Assembly (NCBI GenBank): GCA_947447485.1
Contig: CANFJP010000007.1
Coordinates: 1-32,217 of the forward strand
Length of the DNA stretch: 32,217 nucleotides
From: Chitinophagaceae bacterium
Lineage (GTDB): Bacteria; Bacteroidota; Bacteroidia; Chitinophagales; Chitinophagaceae
Direction of reading: 5' to 3'
The notes under the pieces were generated by a model. The model was not told where the DNA came from, did no database searches, and worked only from the letters and a program-made list of their open reading frames with translations. A program made the translations under genes and the position numbers. Below, one piece after another: positions 15,781-24,285 of this stretch; position 1 is the stretch's first letter; every line of letters starts with the position of its first letter.

Positions 15781-16386
15781 ATGATTTATCAATTCAATAA
15801 TATTATTCCTGTCATTCATCCTTCTTCTTTCATACATCCGCAGGCATGCGTAACCGGTAATGTTATTATTGGTAAAAATGTATATGTTGGGCCGGGCGCT
15901 GCATTGCGCGGCGATTGGGGACAAATCATTATTGAAGATGGTTGCAATATCCAAGAGAACTGCACCATACACATGTTTCCCGGTACTACTGTATTGTTAA
16001 AAGAATCGGCGCATATTGGTCATGGGGCGGTTATTCACGGAGCAACCATTGGAAGAAATTGTTTGATTGGAATGAATGCCGTTATTATGGACAATGTTAT
16101 TTTGGAAGATGAATGTATTGTGGGAGCCTTGGCATTTATAAAATCTGATAGCCTTTTTGAAAAAAGAAGTGTCATTGTAGGAAATCCTGCACAAAAAATA
16201 AAAGAAGCGTCAGATGAAATGATTGAATGGAAAACAGAAGGCACTTCATTGTATCAGCAATTACCCAATGAAATGCGCCTGCATTGGAAGCCCTGCGAAG
16301 CTTTGACAGAAATTCCCGAAAATCAAACCATATCAACGCCAAATTATCAACCTTGGAAGCAAACCAAAGAAAAAGGCAATAGTTGA
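15781..16386 (+). CDS. paaY: PaaY, gamma-carbonic-anhydrase-like hexapeptide-repeat protein
   Basis: A 201-residue left-handed beta-helix protein built from hexapeptide repeats (residues about 12-150), for example [20 protein letters not shown]. Metal-site histidines appear in NCTIHMFPG and in the GHGAVIHG turn. A C-terminal helical tail follows. PaaY in studied bacteria is a thioesterase acting on pathway by-products, with a carbonic-anhydrase-like zinc site. Length and position at the end of the cluster support PaaY over a generic transferase. No strong terminator is visible before obg. Confidence 0.92.
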   Translation: MIYQFNNIIPVIHPSSFIHPQACVTGNVIIGKNVYVGPGAALRGDWGQIIIEDGCNIQENCTIHMFPGTTVLLKESAHIGHGAVIHGATIGRNCLIGMNAVIMDNVILEDECIVGALAFIKSDSLFEKRSVIVGNPAQKIKEASDEMIEWKTEGTSLYQQLPNEMRLHWKPCEALTEIPENQTISTPNYQPWKQTKEKGNS

Positions 16387-16427
16387 ATTTTTCGACAATC
16401 TGCTGCTTTTCAAAACAACTCATCACC

Positions 16428-16447
16428 TCAACAACTCAACAACTAAC
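16428..16447 (+). repeat. Short TCAACAAC tandem repeat upstream of obg
   Basis: Two exact copies of the 8-mer TCAACAAC and a partial third end three bases before the obg -7 box. It occupies the place where a -33 element would be expected, and no TTTG is present there. Confidence 0.5.
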
Positions 16448-16449
16448 CG

Positions 16450-16457
16450 TACCTTTG
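16450..16457 (+). promoter_or_regulatory. -7 box (TACCTTTG) of obg
   Basis: TACCTTTG matches TAnnTTTG and ends 5 bases before the obg ATG at 16463. A very short or absent 5' leader is predicted. No recognisable -33 box lies 19 bp upstream. Confidence 0.5.
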
Positions 16458-16462
16458 CACCA

Positions 16463-17467
16463 ATGGACAAATCGAATTTTGTAGATCAGATTAAAATATT
16501 TTGCAGAAGCGGGCATGGCGGCGCAGGCAGTAAACATTTTCTTAGAAACAAGCTGACTGCTAAAGGCGGCCCCGATGGAGGCGATGGAGGACGTGGCGCG
16601 CATATTATCTTAAGAGGAAATGCACAATTATGGACCTTGCTTCATCTTAGGTACTTTAAAAATGTGTTGGCAGAAGATGGAGAAAATGGTAGCGGAAACA
16701 CTTCTACAGGAAGAAACGGAAAAGACATTATTATAGAAGTTCCACTAGGCACCATTGCAAAAAACGAAGAAACAGGTTTGTTAGAAGGCGAAATTCTAGA
16801 AGATGGACAGGAGTTTATTTTAATGAAAGGCGGACGAGGTGGATTGGGTAATAGTAATTTTAAAACTTCTACCAATCAAGCTCCAGAATACGCACAGCCA
16901 GGTGAAGAAGGACAAGAAGGAATTAAGGTATTAGAATTAAAAGTATTGGCTGATGTTGGACTCGTAGGATTTCCAAATGCAGGTAAATCAACCTTACTCT
17001 CTAGTATTACTGCAGCAAAACCAAAAATTGCAGATTACGCCTTTACGACATTGGTTCCCCAGTTAGGCATGGTAGAATACAGAGATTCAAAAAGTTTTTG
17101 CATGGCTGATTTGCCCGGTATTATTGAAGGAGCTGCCGAAGGAAAAGGATTGGGACATCGGTTCCTTAGACATATTGAAAGAAATGCGGTGCTGTTGTTT
17201 TTAATCCCAGCCGATAGCAAAGATCATCGCAATGAATTTGAGATACTAAAATTAGAATTAGAAAAATACAATCCGGAGATGTTGCAAAAAGATTTTGTAA
17301 TTGCTATCAGTAAGTCGGATATGCTAGACGAAGAATTAAAAGAGGCTATTGAAAAGGAATTACCCAAAAACATTCCACATGTTTTTATTTCTTCTGTTAC
17401 TGGTTTAAATCTAACTCAACTTAAAGATTTATTGTGGGGCACATTGAATACTTCGGTTGTCTCTTAA
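16463..17467 (+). CDS. obg: GTPase Obg (CgtA)
   Basis: A 334-residue Obg. The glycine-rich Obg fold covers about 1-158 ([40 protein letters not shown]). The G domain has G1 GFPNAGKS at 169-176, G3 DLPG at 216-219 and G4 SKSD at 283-286, a common variant of NKxD in Obg proteins, plus an SSVTG G5. There is no C-terminal OCT extension. Obg binds the large subunit and acts in ribosome assembly and stress signalling. It is followed by the lipid kinase gene after 21 bp. Confidence 0.97.
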   Translation: MDKSNFVDQIKIFCRSGHGGAGSKHFLRNKLTAKGGPDGGDGGRGAHIILRGNAQLWTLLHLRYFKNVLAEDGENGSGNTSTGRNGKDIIIEVPLGTIAKNEETGLLEGEILEDGQEFILMKGGRGGLGNSNFKTSTNQAPEYAQPGEEGQEGIKVLELKVLADVGLVGFPNAGKSTLLSSITAAKPKIADYAFTTLVPQLGMVEYRDSKSFCMADLPGIIEGAAEGKGLGHRFLRHIERNAVLLFLIPADSKDHRNEFEILKLELEKYNPEMLQKDFVIAISKSDMLDEELKEAIEKELPKNIPHVFISSVTGLNLTQLKDLLWGTLNTSVVS

Positions 17468-17488
17468 TAGGGAGATAAAAAATAGCAG

Positions 17489-18394
17489 ATGAAAAGAAAA
17501 TTTATTTATCTAATCAACCCTATATCCGGAACTAAAAACAAGGGGCCGCTGATAAACTATATTTTCCGCAATACAAGCGAAAGAAATATTCCTTTTGAAA
17601 TAGCAGATACAAATAAAGAAGGAGATTACTCTTTTTTAATAGAAAAAATTACTGCGGAGCAAATTACTGATGTAATTATTTGTGGAGGAGACGGAACGAT
17701 TAACCATGTGGTTAGTTCTCTATTAAATGTGAAAGTAAATATTGGTATTATTCCAATGGGATCTGGCAATGGATTGGCGCTGGCTGCACGTATCAGTAAA
17801 AATTATCGGAAAGCATTGGAAGTAATTTTTAACGGAAAAGCTTCCCTTGTAGATGGTTTTTATATCAACAACCAATTCAGTTGTATGCTTTCAGGACTAG
17901 GCTTTGATGCACAAGTGGCGCACGATTTTGCCCATCAAAAATCAAGAGGATTATTTACTTATATCTTACAATCGATTAAGAATTTTTTTAATTACAAAAC
18001 GTACGAATTCGTTATTCATATCAACGGAGAAAGAATAAACACTGAAGCATTTTTTATCAGCATAGCAAATAGTAACCAGTTTGGAAATTATATAACAATT
18101 GCCCCTCAAGCAAGCATGCACGATGGATTGCTAGATGTGGTTATTGTAAATAAAAAGAACAAGGTCTTTACTGCTTTTTCTTTACTGCATCATATTAAAT
18201 TAGGAAAAGTAAAAGCTGATATAAGTAATCAAACGAAAAAGAATAGCATAACTTATCTTCAATCCACTCGATTAACAATTGAAAATCTCTCATTAGCACC
18301 ATTGCATGTTGATGGGGAGCCTTATCCTACGGCAGCAAATGTGGAAGTAAAAATTATTCCTGCTGCATTCAGTCTTTTACTGCCTTCGAACTAA
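17489..18394 (+). CDS. Diacylglycerol/lipid kinase-family protein (YegS/BmrU type)
   Basis: A 301-residue kinase with the DAGK catalytic domain at about 1-130. INPISGTKNKG lies at 9-19, the nucleotide-binding GGDGT at 66-70 and GSGNGLA at 91-97. The beta-rich C-terminal domain has the LHVDGEPYP motif. These enzymes phosphorylate diacylglycerol, sphingoid bases or similar lipids; the substrate cannot be told from sequence alone. Its last 26 bp overlap the 3' end of the convergent patatin-like gene. Confidence 0.92.
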   Translation: MKRKFIYLINPISGTKNKGPLINYIFRNTSERNIPFEIADTNKEGDYSFLIEKITAEQITDVIICGGDGTINHVVSSLLNVKVNIGIIPMGSGNGLALAARISKNYRKALEVIFNGKASLVDGFYINNQFSCMLSGLGFDAQVAHDFAHQKSRGLFTYILQSIKNFFNYKTYEFVIHINGERINTEAFFISIANSNQFGNYITIAPQASMHDGLLDVVIVNKKNKVFTAFSLLHHIKLGKVKADISNQTKKNSITYLQSTRLTIENLSLAPLHVDGEPYPTAANVEVKIIPAAFSLLLPSN

Positions 18395-20579
18395 GAATAT
18401 ATTTGATTTGTTGTAATGCCTTTTGATTTACAGGAGAATTAAACGATTCAATGACATCAATTTTTTCCCTGGTAGACAAATGAAAATTCATAGCAGCCCC
18501 TTTGTCTGCTTGTTCAGGTTTATACATTAAAGAAATTCTATCAATGGAGCTATCCATTTTTTTATAGTAACTATATTGATCTGTTTGAAAGTAATCTTGC
18601 AATTTAAACCAGTTGTGTTGTAGCATAGTAGCAGGAGTAATCATCATATCTGCTATAGATTGTGTTTCAAAAGCTTGTTGCCAATTTTCGTTTGATCGAT
18701 CGCGCAACTGTATAATTAATACCCCACCCGTATTTTGCTGAATCCATTCCTTGAAATGATCAATGAATCGCAGGGTTGTTTCTTGTCCATAGTTATCTCT
18801 CAATCCTGCATCCATTACATCTATTACAGGAGTAGTGGGTAGCCACACATTGGGTAATACATAAGGAAAAGTGGCATTCATTCTTAGTGCAGTTAGCACC
18901 CTCAAATTATAAGGATTGAGGTCTTTAAAAAGAGCGGCGAAGTCAATCGCATCGGGAATTAAAGATGAATCAGCAGAAAGTGCAGCTGGCTTCATCATAA
19001 AACTCATGGGCTGGGTACCTATCATTAATTTTCTACCATCGCTTTTTACAACAGAATTATAAATGATTAGTGGTATACGGGCGTTGGCTTCATCATTTGC
19101 TACATCTTTTAATTGAATATTTAATACCCCGTTGGTATTATCTGAAAGTTTCTTTTCAAATGCATAGCCTCTGTCTTTTACAAATTCTAAATGATCAACA
19201 TTAAATTTTTGAATTGGAGCAACTACGTCTCTGGTAATCATAGAAGTAAAAACAGGATTCAATAAATCGCAAGCAATATTATTGGTATAGATTGGATTAT
19301 TAATATTGATCACCTTATCTTTTAACGAAGCTCTATACAATTCGCGATAGTATGTTGCAGCTAACATTCCCCCACTTGCCCCACTGATTAAAAAAGTTTG
19401 ATTCATGAGAGCGCCATTGGTTGCACTATCTAATTGTTGCAAAGCATTCATCACAAAAGCTGCGCTTCGCAATCCCCCTCCACTTACATTAATGAAAATC
19501 ATTGTTGGCTTCTTGCTTTTTTGACGGGCTTTCCAATTATTTAAAACCACGATCATATTAGCCTTGTCTGACTCAACTTTTTCATTAGTGCACAAGGCCG
19601 AAAGGGAATTTTTGTTGTATAACGGACGATGTGTTTTGTCGATGTAATTTAATCCATACGCTTTGTTCCTTGGGTCAATGATTTCGTTTTTATACAATAT
19701 ATTGATTACAAACAACGCAACTATAACGACGGGTATACTCCATGCTTGAAGAAAATAAGTCAAAGCGCCTATTACGGCAACCATTACAGAAAAAAAGATT
19801 AAAATACTTGAAGCAGCAGGCATTTCAAAGAATTTGTTTTCTAAAAAAAATCCTACCAGAACTAAAAATAAAAACGCCAAGAACATACTAATGATAGCCG
19901 ATAAATGATGACGAGTAAAGACCATATCTAAAAATGCCTGACGATAATGAGTGGTTGTTCTTGCTTTTTTTAATTTGAGACTTCCAGTGAAATAATAACT
20001 TACTTTTAAATCGCCTTCAATGGTTTCTTTGTCTGTGTCAGGATTCGACTCAATTGGATTGATTGTTCGAATGATTGTTTTGTCGGCTCCAAAAAAATAG
20101 ATAACACAAATTGCAATAGCTGCAACAAAACCAACAATTAGCCCCAACATTAATTTAACTATCTCAATAGTGCTCATCAATTCCCGGTAGCTATCGTATT
20201 GATACAATTTTACAAAATAAAAAATCAGAAAAAGCAATGGAAGTATGGCATTATTAATGCAATATTTTAAAAACGGATTGGTGCTCGTAGCTAAAAATCT
20301 AACTCGCTTACTGTGAAGAATAAAGGTGGTAATATTCCAGCTGATAATATAAAATCCTAAGGCAGCACCAATAATTAAAGTGCCAATAAAATTAACCGTA
20401 CCCATATATTCAGGTATAAAAAAGAGCGCATCGGCACCAAACATTTTAAAGAACACACTGTCAATGGTGCTAAATAGAATAAACCAAAATATTAATAAGA
20501 CTTGAAACTTTTTAAAATGAAGAATAAAAAGCTGAATAGGAAAAGAGTAATAAATGTCTTTAGACAGTTTAGTCAACAT
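18369..20579 (-). CDS. Polytopic membrane patatin-like phospholipase
   Basis: A 736-residue protein with an N-terminal membrane half and a C-terminal patatin domain. Hydrophobic helices lie at about 25-45, 62-88, 108-125, 141-163, 226-247, 256-277 and 281-297. From about 357 the patatin domain has oxyanion loop GGGLR (367-371), nucleophile motif GASGG with S402, and the dyad aspartate in DAG (D590). So a serine lipid acyl hydrolase is expected, held at the inner membrane. Substrate unknown. It follows ctaA by 40 bp in the same direction and overlaps the convergent lipid kinase by 26 bp. A multi-helix membrane domain in front of patatin is uncommon. Confidence 0.87.
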   Translation of the reverse strand: MLTKLSKDIYYSFPIQLFILHFKKFQVLLIFWFILFSTIDSVFFKMFGADALFFIPEYMGTVNFIGTLIIGAALGFYIISWNITTFILHSKRVRFLATSTNPFLKYCINNAILPLLFLIFYFVKLYQYDSYRELMSTIEIVKLMLGLIVGFVAAIAICVIYFFGADKTIIRTINPIESNPDTDKETIEGDLKVSYYFTGSLKLKKARTTTHYRQAFLDMVFTRHHLSAIISMFLAFLFLVLVGFFLENKFFEMPAASSILIFFSVMVAVIGALTYFLQAWSIPVVIVALFVINILYKNEIIDPRNKAYGLNYIDKTHRPLYNKNSLSALCTNEKVESDKANMIVVLNNWKARQKSKKPTMIFINVSGGGLRSAAFVMNALQQLDSATNGALMNQTFLISGASGGMLAATYYRELYRASLKDKVININNPIYTNNIACDLLNPVFTSMITRDVVAPIQKFNVDHLEFVKDRGYAFEKKLSDNTNGVLNIQLKDVANDEANARIPLIIYNSVVKSDGRKLMIGTQPMSFMMKPAALSADSSLIPDAIDFAALFKDLNPYNLRVLTALRMNATFPYVLPNVWLPTTPVIDVMDAGLRDNYGQETTLRFIDHFKEWIQQNTGGVLIIQLRDRSNENWQQAFETQSIADMMITPATMLQHNWFKLQDYFQTDQYSYYKKMDSSIDRISLMYKPEQADKGAAMNFHLSTREKIDVIESFNSPVNQKALQQIKYILSSKAVKD

Positions 20580-20619
20580 ACGAGGTGGTAGATTAAGTAT
20601 AAATTTAATTTATATTAGC

Positions 20620-21681
20620 TTACCTCGTACTGATTTTAACTTTTTGAACGAGAAATAATAACGCTACTACCGAAATGACTACTAGCATAGCCGTAAATTG
20701 ATGTGCTACTCCCAGCCAAATAAACACATTTGTATGGGTGGAATTGATCAAAGCGAAAATACCCAACAACACCTGTGAAACGATTAAAACTAGTAACCCA
20801 TTTCTCAGTTTTACAAACAGTCTATTCTCTACTATATTTCTGGAGCGAATAAAAAATATCCCCACGATTATTAAAAGCAAATAGCCCATTCCGCGATGTA
20901 TAAAATGAATAGCCAATTTATTATTCCAAAGATTGTTGACCCAGGGATGTAATTCATTGAAAGATGAAGGAAAAGCTTCTCCATTAATTGATGGCCATGT
21001 GGGTGCGCTAGTAGCCGCTTTTAATCCTGCCATAAAACCGCCATACATTAATTGAAGAAAAAGAAACGAAAGAATGAGGATCAATAAGTTTTTCAGCGTA
21101 TTGCTAACCACTTTTGTTTGAAAACTCGGAAGCAAGGTTAATGTAAACCACCATGTATAACTTAATAATAGCAAGGCTGCAATAAAATGAGTAGTCAACT
21201 CAATATGACCTACAAAATATTTTTCAGGCACCAAGCCGCTTTTTACCATTAGCCATCCAATGGCTCCTTGAAGGGCGCCTAAGAAAAACAATATTACCAT
21301 AGGCAATATCATTCGCTGATTAAATTTTCTGCGAATGACAAAATAGATAAACCCAAACAAAAACACAAGTCCCATCATTCTGGCCCACAAACGATGAAAC
21401 CATTCCCAGAAAAAAATAAATTTAAAATCATGTAAGGAAAAATATTGATGCACATATTTAAATTGATCGGTGCCGCGATATTTGTCAAATTCTAATTGCC
21501 AAGCTACGTCATTCAAAGGAGGCAAGGCGCCTGTAATTGGCTTCCACTCAGTAATTGACAATCCAGATTCAGTTAGCCTGGTAATACCGCCCAATAAGAC
21601 TTGTACAACAATCATACCTACTCCAATCAGTAACCAGATAGCTACTTGTTTGTTATTTCTTTGTTGTAATACTCCGTCCAT
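20620..21681 (-). CDS. ctaA: Heme A synthase, COX15/CtaA family
   Basis: A 353-residue, eight-helix membrane enzyme when started at the ATG at 21681 (MDGVLQQRNNKQVAIWLLIG); an ATG at 21705 would lie upstream of the promoter's -7 box and is rejected. Heme-ligand histidine motifs are present in FWEWFHRLWARMMG, GHIELTTHF, AIHFIHRGMGY and GVAHQFTAM. The loop GGITRLTESGLSITEWKPI is a family hallmark. The enzyme oxidises the C8 methyl of heme O to heme A for aa3-type cytochrome oxidase, which implies aerobic respiration. It has its own consensus promoter. Confidence 0.95.
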   Translation of the reverse strand: MDGVLQQRNNKQVAIWLLIGVGMIVVQVLLGGITRLTESGLSITEWKPITGALPPLNDVAWQLEFDKYRGTDQFKYVHQYFSLHDFKFIFFWEWFHRLWARMMGLVFLFGFIYFVIRRKFNQRMILPMVILFFLGALQGAIGWLMVKSGLVPEKYFVGHIELTTHFIAALLLLSYTWWFTLTLLPSFQTKVVSNTLKNLLILILSFLFLQLMYGGFMAGLKAATSAPTWPSINGEAFPSSFNELHPWVNNLWNNKLAIHFIHRGMGYLLLIIVGIFFIRSRNIVENRLFVKLRNGLLVLIVSQVLLGIFALINSTHTNVFIWLGVAHQFTAMLVVISVVALLFLVQKVKISTR

Positions 21682-21688
21682 AGTGCTG

Positions 21689-21719
21689 CAAAGGTAGTAC
21701 ACCAAAAATTGTTATCAAA
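21689..21719 (-). promoter_or_regulatory. Promoter of ctaA
   Basis: On the minus strand, TTTG (21716-21719), a 19-bp spacer and TACCTTTG (21689-21696) match the Bacteroidota consensus exactly. The box ends 7 bases before the ATG at 21681, so the leader is only about 3 nt long, and the start further upstream at 21705 is excluded. Confidence 0.8.
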
Positions 21720-21767
21720 CATTGAATAATGATTCCTTATCTTTTACTGATATTTGTTATACAGAAC

Positions 21768-22346
21768 ATGCTAGAATCATATTACCATCCAAAAAAAATA
21801 GAAGCAGGCTTAGATGAAGCCGGTAGAGGATGCTATGCAGGACCGGTATTTGCAGCAGCAGTGATTTTACCCAAAGACTTTACACATCCCTTTTTAAATG
21901 ATAGCAAGAAATTATCAGAAAAGCAACGTGACCTACTGAGACCCATCATTGAAAAAGAAAGCATCGCCTTTGCAGTGGGAATGGTCGACAATAAAGAGAT
22001 TGATCAAATCAATATTCTTCAGGCGTCGTTTAAAGCCATGCATCTTTCTATTGAAAAACTACTAAAAAAACCCGCCTTGTTATTAATCGATGGCAATCGA
22101 TTTAAGCCATATGAAAAAATTCCTCATTATTGTATTGTAAAAGGCGATGGAAAATACGCCTCTATTGCAGCGGCAAGCGTGCTAGCAAAAACATACAGAG
22201 ACGAATACATGCTTGCATTACATAAAAAATTTCCGCATTATTGTTGGAATAAAAACAAAGGTTATGGAACGGCTGATCATCGAGATGCAATAGCATCCTT
22301 TGGTCTATGCAAGTATCATCGTAAAAGTTTTAACATACTTCCGTAG
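21768..22346 (+). CDS. rnhB: Ribonuclease HII
   Basis: A 192-residue RNase HII when started at the ATG at 21768 ([20 protein letters not shown]); an earlier ATG at 21729 would add 13 hydrophobic residues unlike the family. Metal-binding acidic residues are D16 and E17 in GLDEAGRG, D108 in LIDGNR and D127 in VKGDGKY. The [11 protein letters not shown] and YGTADH motifs are present. It removes single ribonucleotides and RNA primers from DNA. It diverges from ctaA and converges with the YciO-like gene, 21 bp between stops. Confidence 0.95.
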   Translation: MLESYYHPKKIEAGLDEAGRGCYAGPVFAAAVILPKDFTHPFLNDSKKLSEKQRDLLRPIIEKESIAFAVGMVDNKEIDQINILQASFKAMHLSIEKLLKKPALLLIDGNRFKPYEKIPHYCIVKGDGKYASIAAASVLAKTYRDEYMLALHKKFPHYCWNKNKGYGTADHRDAIASFGLCKYHRKSFNILP

Positions 22347-22367
22347 TAACTCAATTTGGGCGGATTC

Positions 22368-22985
22368 TTATATATCCAATTTCCCCAAGCCTTGTCTGAT
22401 AATCTGCCAGTCATCCGTTAAACAATCTACAATCGTAGAGGGAATCATTCCTCCAATTCCGCCATCAATAACCATATCCACCTTGTCGCCAAATTTTTCA
22501 TGGATAATTTCCGGATCGGTATACTCTTCTACCATGTCGCCGGGTAAAGAGGCGCTGATCAAAGGATGGTCTAGTATTTCTAAAATATGCTGACAAATCA
22601 AATTATCGGGAATGCGAAGGCCAATGGTGGATTTTTTGCTCTGTAAAATTTTAGGAACCTGCTTGCTGGCGGGCAGAATAAATGTAAAAGGACCCGGTAG
22701 GTGTTGTTTTAGCATTCTATACAAGGGAGTATCAATTCCCTTTGTAAAATCACTCAGATGACTGAGGTCCTTACAAATAAAAGACAACTGTGCTTTTAGC
22801 GGATTTAATTGCTTGATTTGACAGATTTTTTCAACTGCCTTGGTTTGATAAATATCGCAACCCAATCCATATATGGTATCGGTTGGATAAATAATGACCC
22901 CTCCAGCTTTTAAGCATTCTACCACTTGGGCAATGAGCCTCGAAGGCGGATTTTGCGGATGAATTTTTAATAACATATCATACAA
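22368..22985 (-). CDS. Sua5/YciO/YrdC-family protein, YciO-like
   Basis: A 205-residue YrdC-fold protein. YPTDTIYGLGCD at 33-44, GPFTFIL near 98-104, STIGLRIPD at 119-127 and the STIVDC loop at 183-188 mark the nucleotide- and substrate-binding core. The family makes threonylcarbamoyl-AMP for tRNA t6A. Details lean to the YciO branch: the KIHPQNPPSRLIAQ opening, ISASLPGD where TsaC has a TSAN-type motif, and TDPEIIHEKF. YciO is poorly characterised, so t6A synthesis here is uncertain. A second in-frame ATG at 22976 gives MLLKIHP and may be the true start. Confidence 0.88.
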   Translation of the reverse strand: MYDMLLKIHPQNPPSRLIAQVVECLKAGGVIIYPTDTIYGLGCDIYQTKAVEKICQIKQLNPLKAQLSFICKDLSHLSDFTKGIDTPLYRMLKQHLPGPFTFILPASKQVPKILQSKKSTIGLRIPDNLICQHILEILDHPLISASLPGDMVEEYTDPEIIHEKFGDKVDMVIDGGIGGMIPSTIVDCLTDDWQIIRQGLGKLDI

Positions 22986-23032
22986 TTTAGCATAAAATTG
23001 CCCGGAAGAATTAAAATAAAGATTTAATACGC

Positions 23033-23040
23033 TACTTTTG
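23033..23040 (+). promoter_or_regulatory. -7 box (TACTTTTG) of the PfkB-family gene
   Basis: TACTTTTG matches TAnnTTTG and lies 36 bp before the ATG at 23077, predicting a leader of roughly 30 nt. No clear -33 box at 19 bp. Confidence 0.45.
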
Positions 23041-23076
23041 GTCGATTTTTTAAATTATATCTAAACAACAAATTCT

Positions 23077-24000
23077 ATGTCTCTGATTACTGTTGGCACC
23101 ATGGCTTTTGATGCTATTGAAACTCCCTTTGGCAAAGTTGACAAAATTGTAGGCGGATCTGCTACATACGTAGCTTATGCTGCAAGCAATTTTGTGAAAC
23201 CTGTTCAACAAATCTCTATCATTGGATACGATTTTCCTGAAGAAGAAATTGCTGAATTAAAGAAAAGAGGTGTTGTGATTGACGGAGTAGAAGTAGTGCC
23301 TGATAAAAAATCTTTTTTTTGGAGTGGGCGCTATCACATCGATATGAATTCGAGAGATACATTGATTACAGACCTGAATGTGTTGGAAGATTTTAATCCA
23401 ATCGTTCCAGATAGTTATCAAGGAAGTGAATTTTTAATGTTGGGTAATTTGATGCCTAAATTACAATTGAGTGTAATCAATCAATTAAAAGTTCGCCCAA
23501 AGCTAATTGTAATGGATACAATGAATTTTTGGATGGACATCGCTTTAGATGATTTGAAAGAAGTATTGAAGAAAGTAGATGTACTATTAGTAAACGATGG
23601 GGAAGCTAGACAATTGAGTGGAGAGGTTTCGTTGGTAAAAGCTGCTCGTAAAATAATAGCCATGGGGCCGAAGTTCTTAATTATCAAGAAAGGTGAACAT
23701 GGTGCATTGTTGTTTCATGAAAATCATGTTTTTTTCGCACCTGCTTTACCACTAGAAGAAGTGTTTGACCCAACAGGAGCGGGAGATACTTTTGCAGGAG
23801 GATTTATTGGACACTTAGCAAAAACAAAAGACATCAGTTTTGAAAACATGAAGACTGCGATTATTGTTGGAAGTGCAATGGCAAGTTTCTGTGTAGAAAA
23901 ATTTGGCCCCGAAAGAATGAAAGAAATTACCAAAGAAGATATCAATGAGCGCATTGCTGAATTTGTACGATTGGTAAATTTTGATATTGATCTGGTATAA
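23077..24000 (+). CDS. PfkB-family carbohydrate (or nucleoside) kinase
   Basis: A 307-residue ribokinase-fold kinase. The N-terminal glycine pair lies in KIVGGSATYVAYA (G26-G27). The C-terminal PfkB signature DPTGAGDTFAGGF (231-243) has catalytic base D237 and an anion hole. The LLVNDGEARQLSG segment (170-182) is also typical. The family phosphorylates sugars or nucleosides with ATP; the substrate is not evident, and neighbours give no sugar pathway. The following small membrane-protein gene starts 8 bp after the stop. Confidence 0.92.
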   Translation: MSLITVGTMAFDAIETPFGKVDKIVGGSATYVAYAASNFVKPVQQISIIGYDFPEEEIAELKKRGVVIDGVEVVPDKKSFFWSGRYHIDMNSRDTLITDLNVLEDFNPIVPDSYQGSEFLMLGNLMPKLQLSVINQLKVRPKLIVMDTMNFWMDIALDDLKEVLKKVDVLLVNDGEARQLSGEVSLVKAARKIIAMGPKFLIIKKGEHGALLFHENHVFFAPALPLEEVFDPTGAGDTFAGGFIGHLAKTKDISFENMKTAIIVGSAMASFCVEKFGPERMKEITKEDINERIAEFVRLVNFDIDLV

Positions 24001-24008
24001 TTAATTAT

Positions 24009-24281
24009 ATGATAGAAATCATTGTTCTATATTTTCTTTGCAAACAAATAGGCGCTACCGCTCTTCAAAAAGGATTAAAGCCTGCTAAATGGAAGATTTT
24101 AACCGTGGTAGCATGGATTACAGGGGAGTTTACTGGTTTAATAATAGGCGTAATGCTTTTTGGATTTGATCAAAATAATTTATTAGGTCTAATGGCATTT
24201 GCAGTGGCCTGCGCATTTGGAGGATATCTTTTAGTAAGAGCCAGTCTTGAAAAAATACCCTCCATCCCGCAAGACAATTAA
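24009..24281 (+). CDS. Small membrane protein of unknown function
   Basis: A 90-residue protein with hydrophobic helices at about 1-18, 30-52 and 57-77, and a short polar tail (SLEKIPSIPQDN). The GLKPAKWKIL loop between helices 1 and 2 is basic and probably cytoplasmic. I do not recognise a named family. The ATG lies 8 bp after the PfkB-family stop, so the two are almost certainly cotranscribed. It ends 4 bp before the convergent lamin-tail gene. Confidence 0.75.
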   Translation: MIEIIVLYFLCKQIGATALQKGLKPAKWKILTVVAWITGEFTGLIIGVMLFGFDQNNLLGLMAFAVACAFGGYLLVRASLEKIPSIPQDN

Positions 24282-24285
24282 TATT

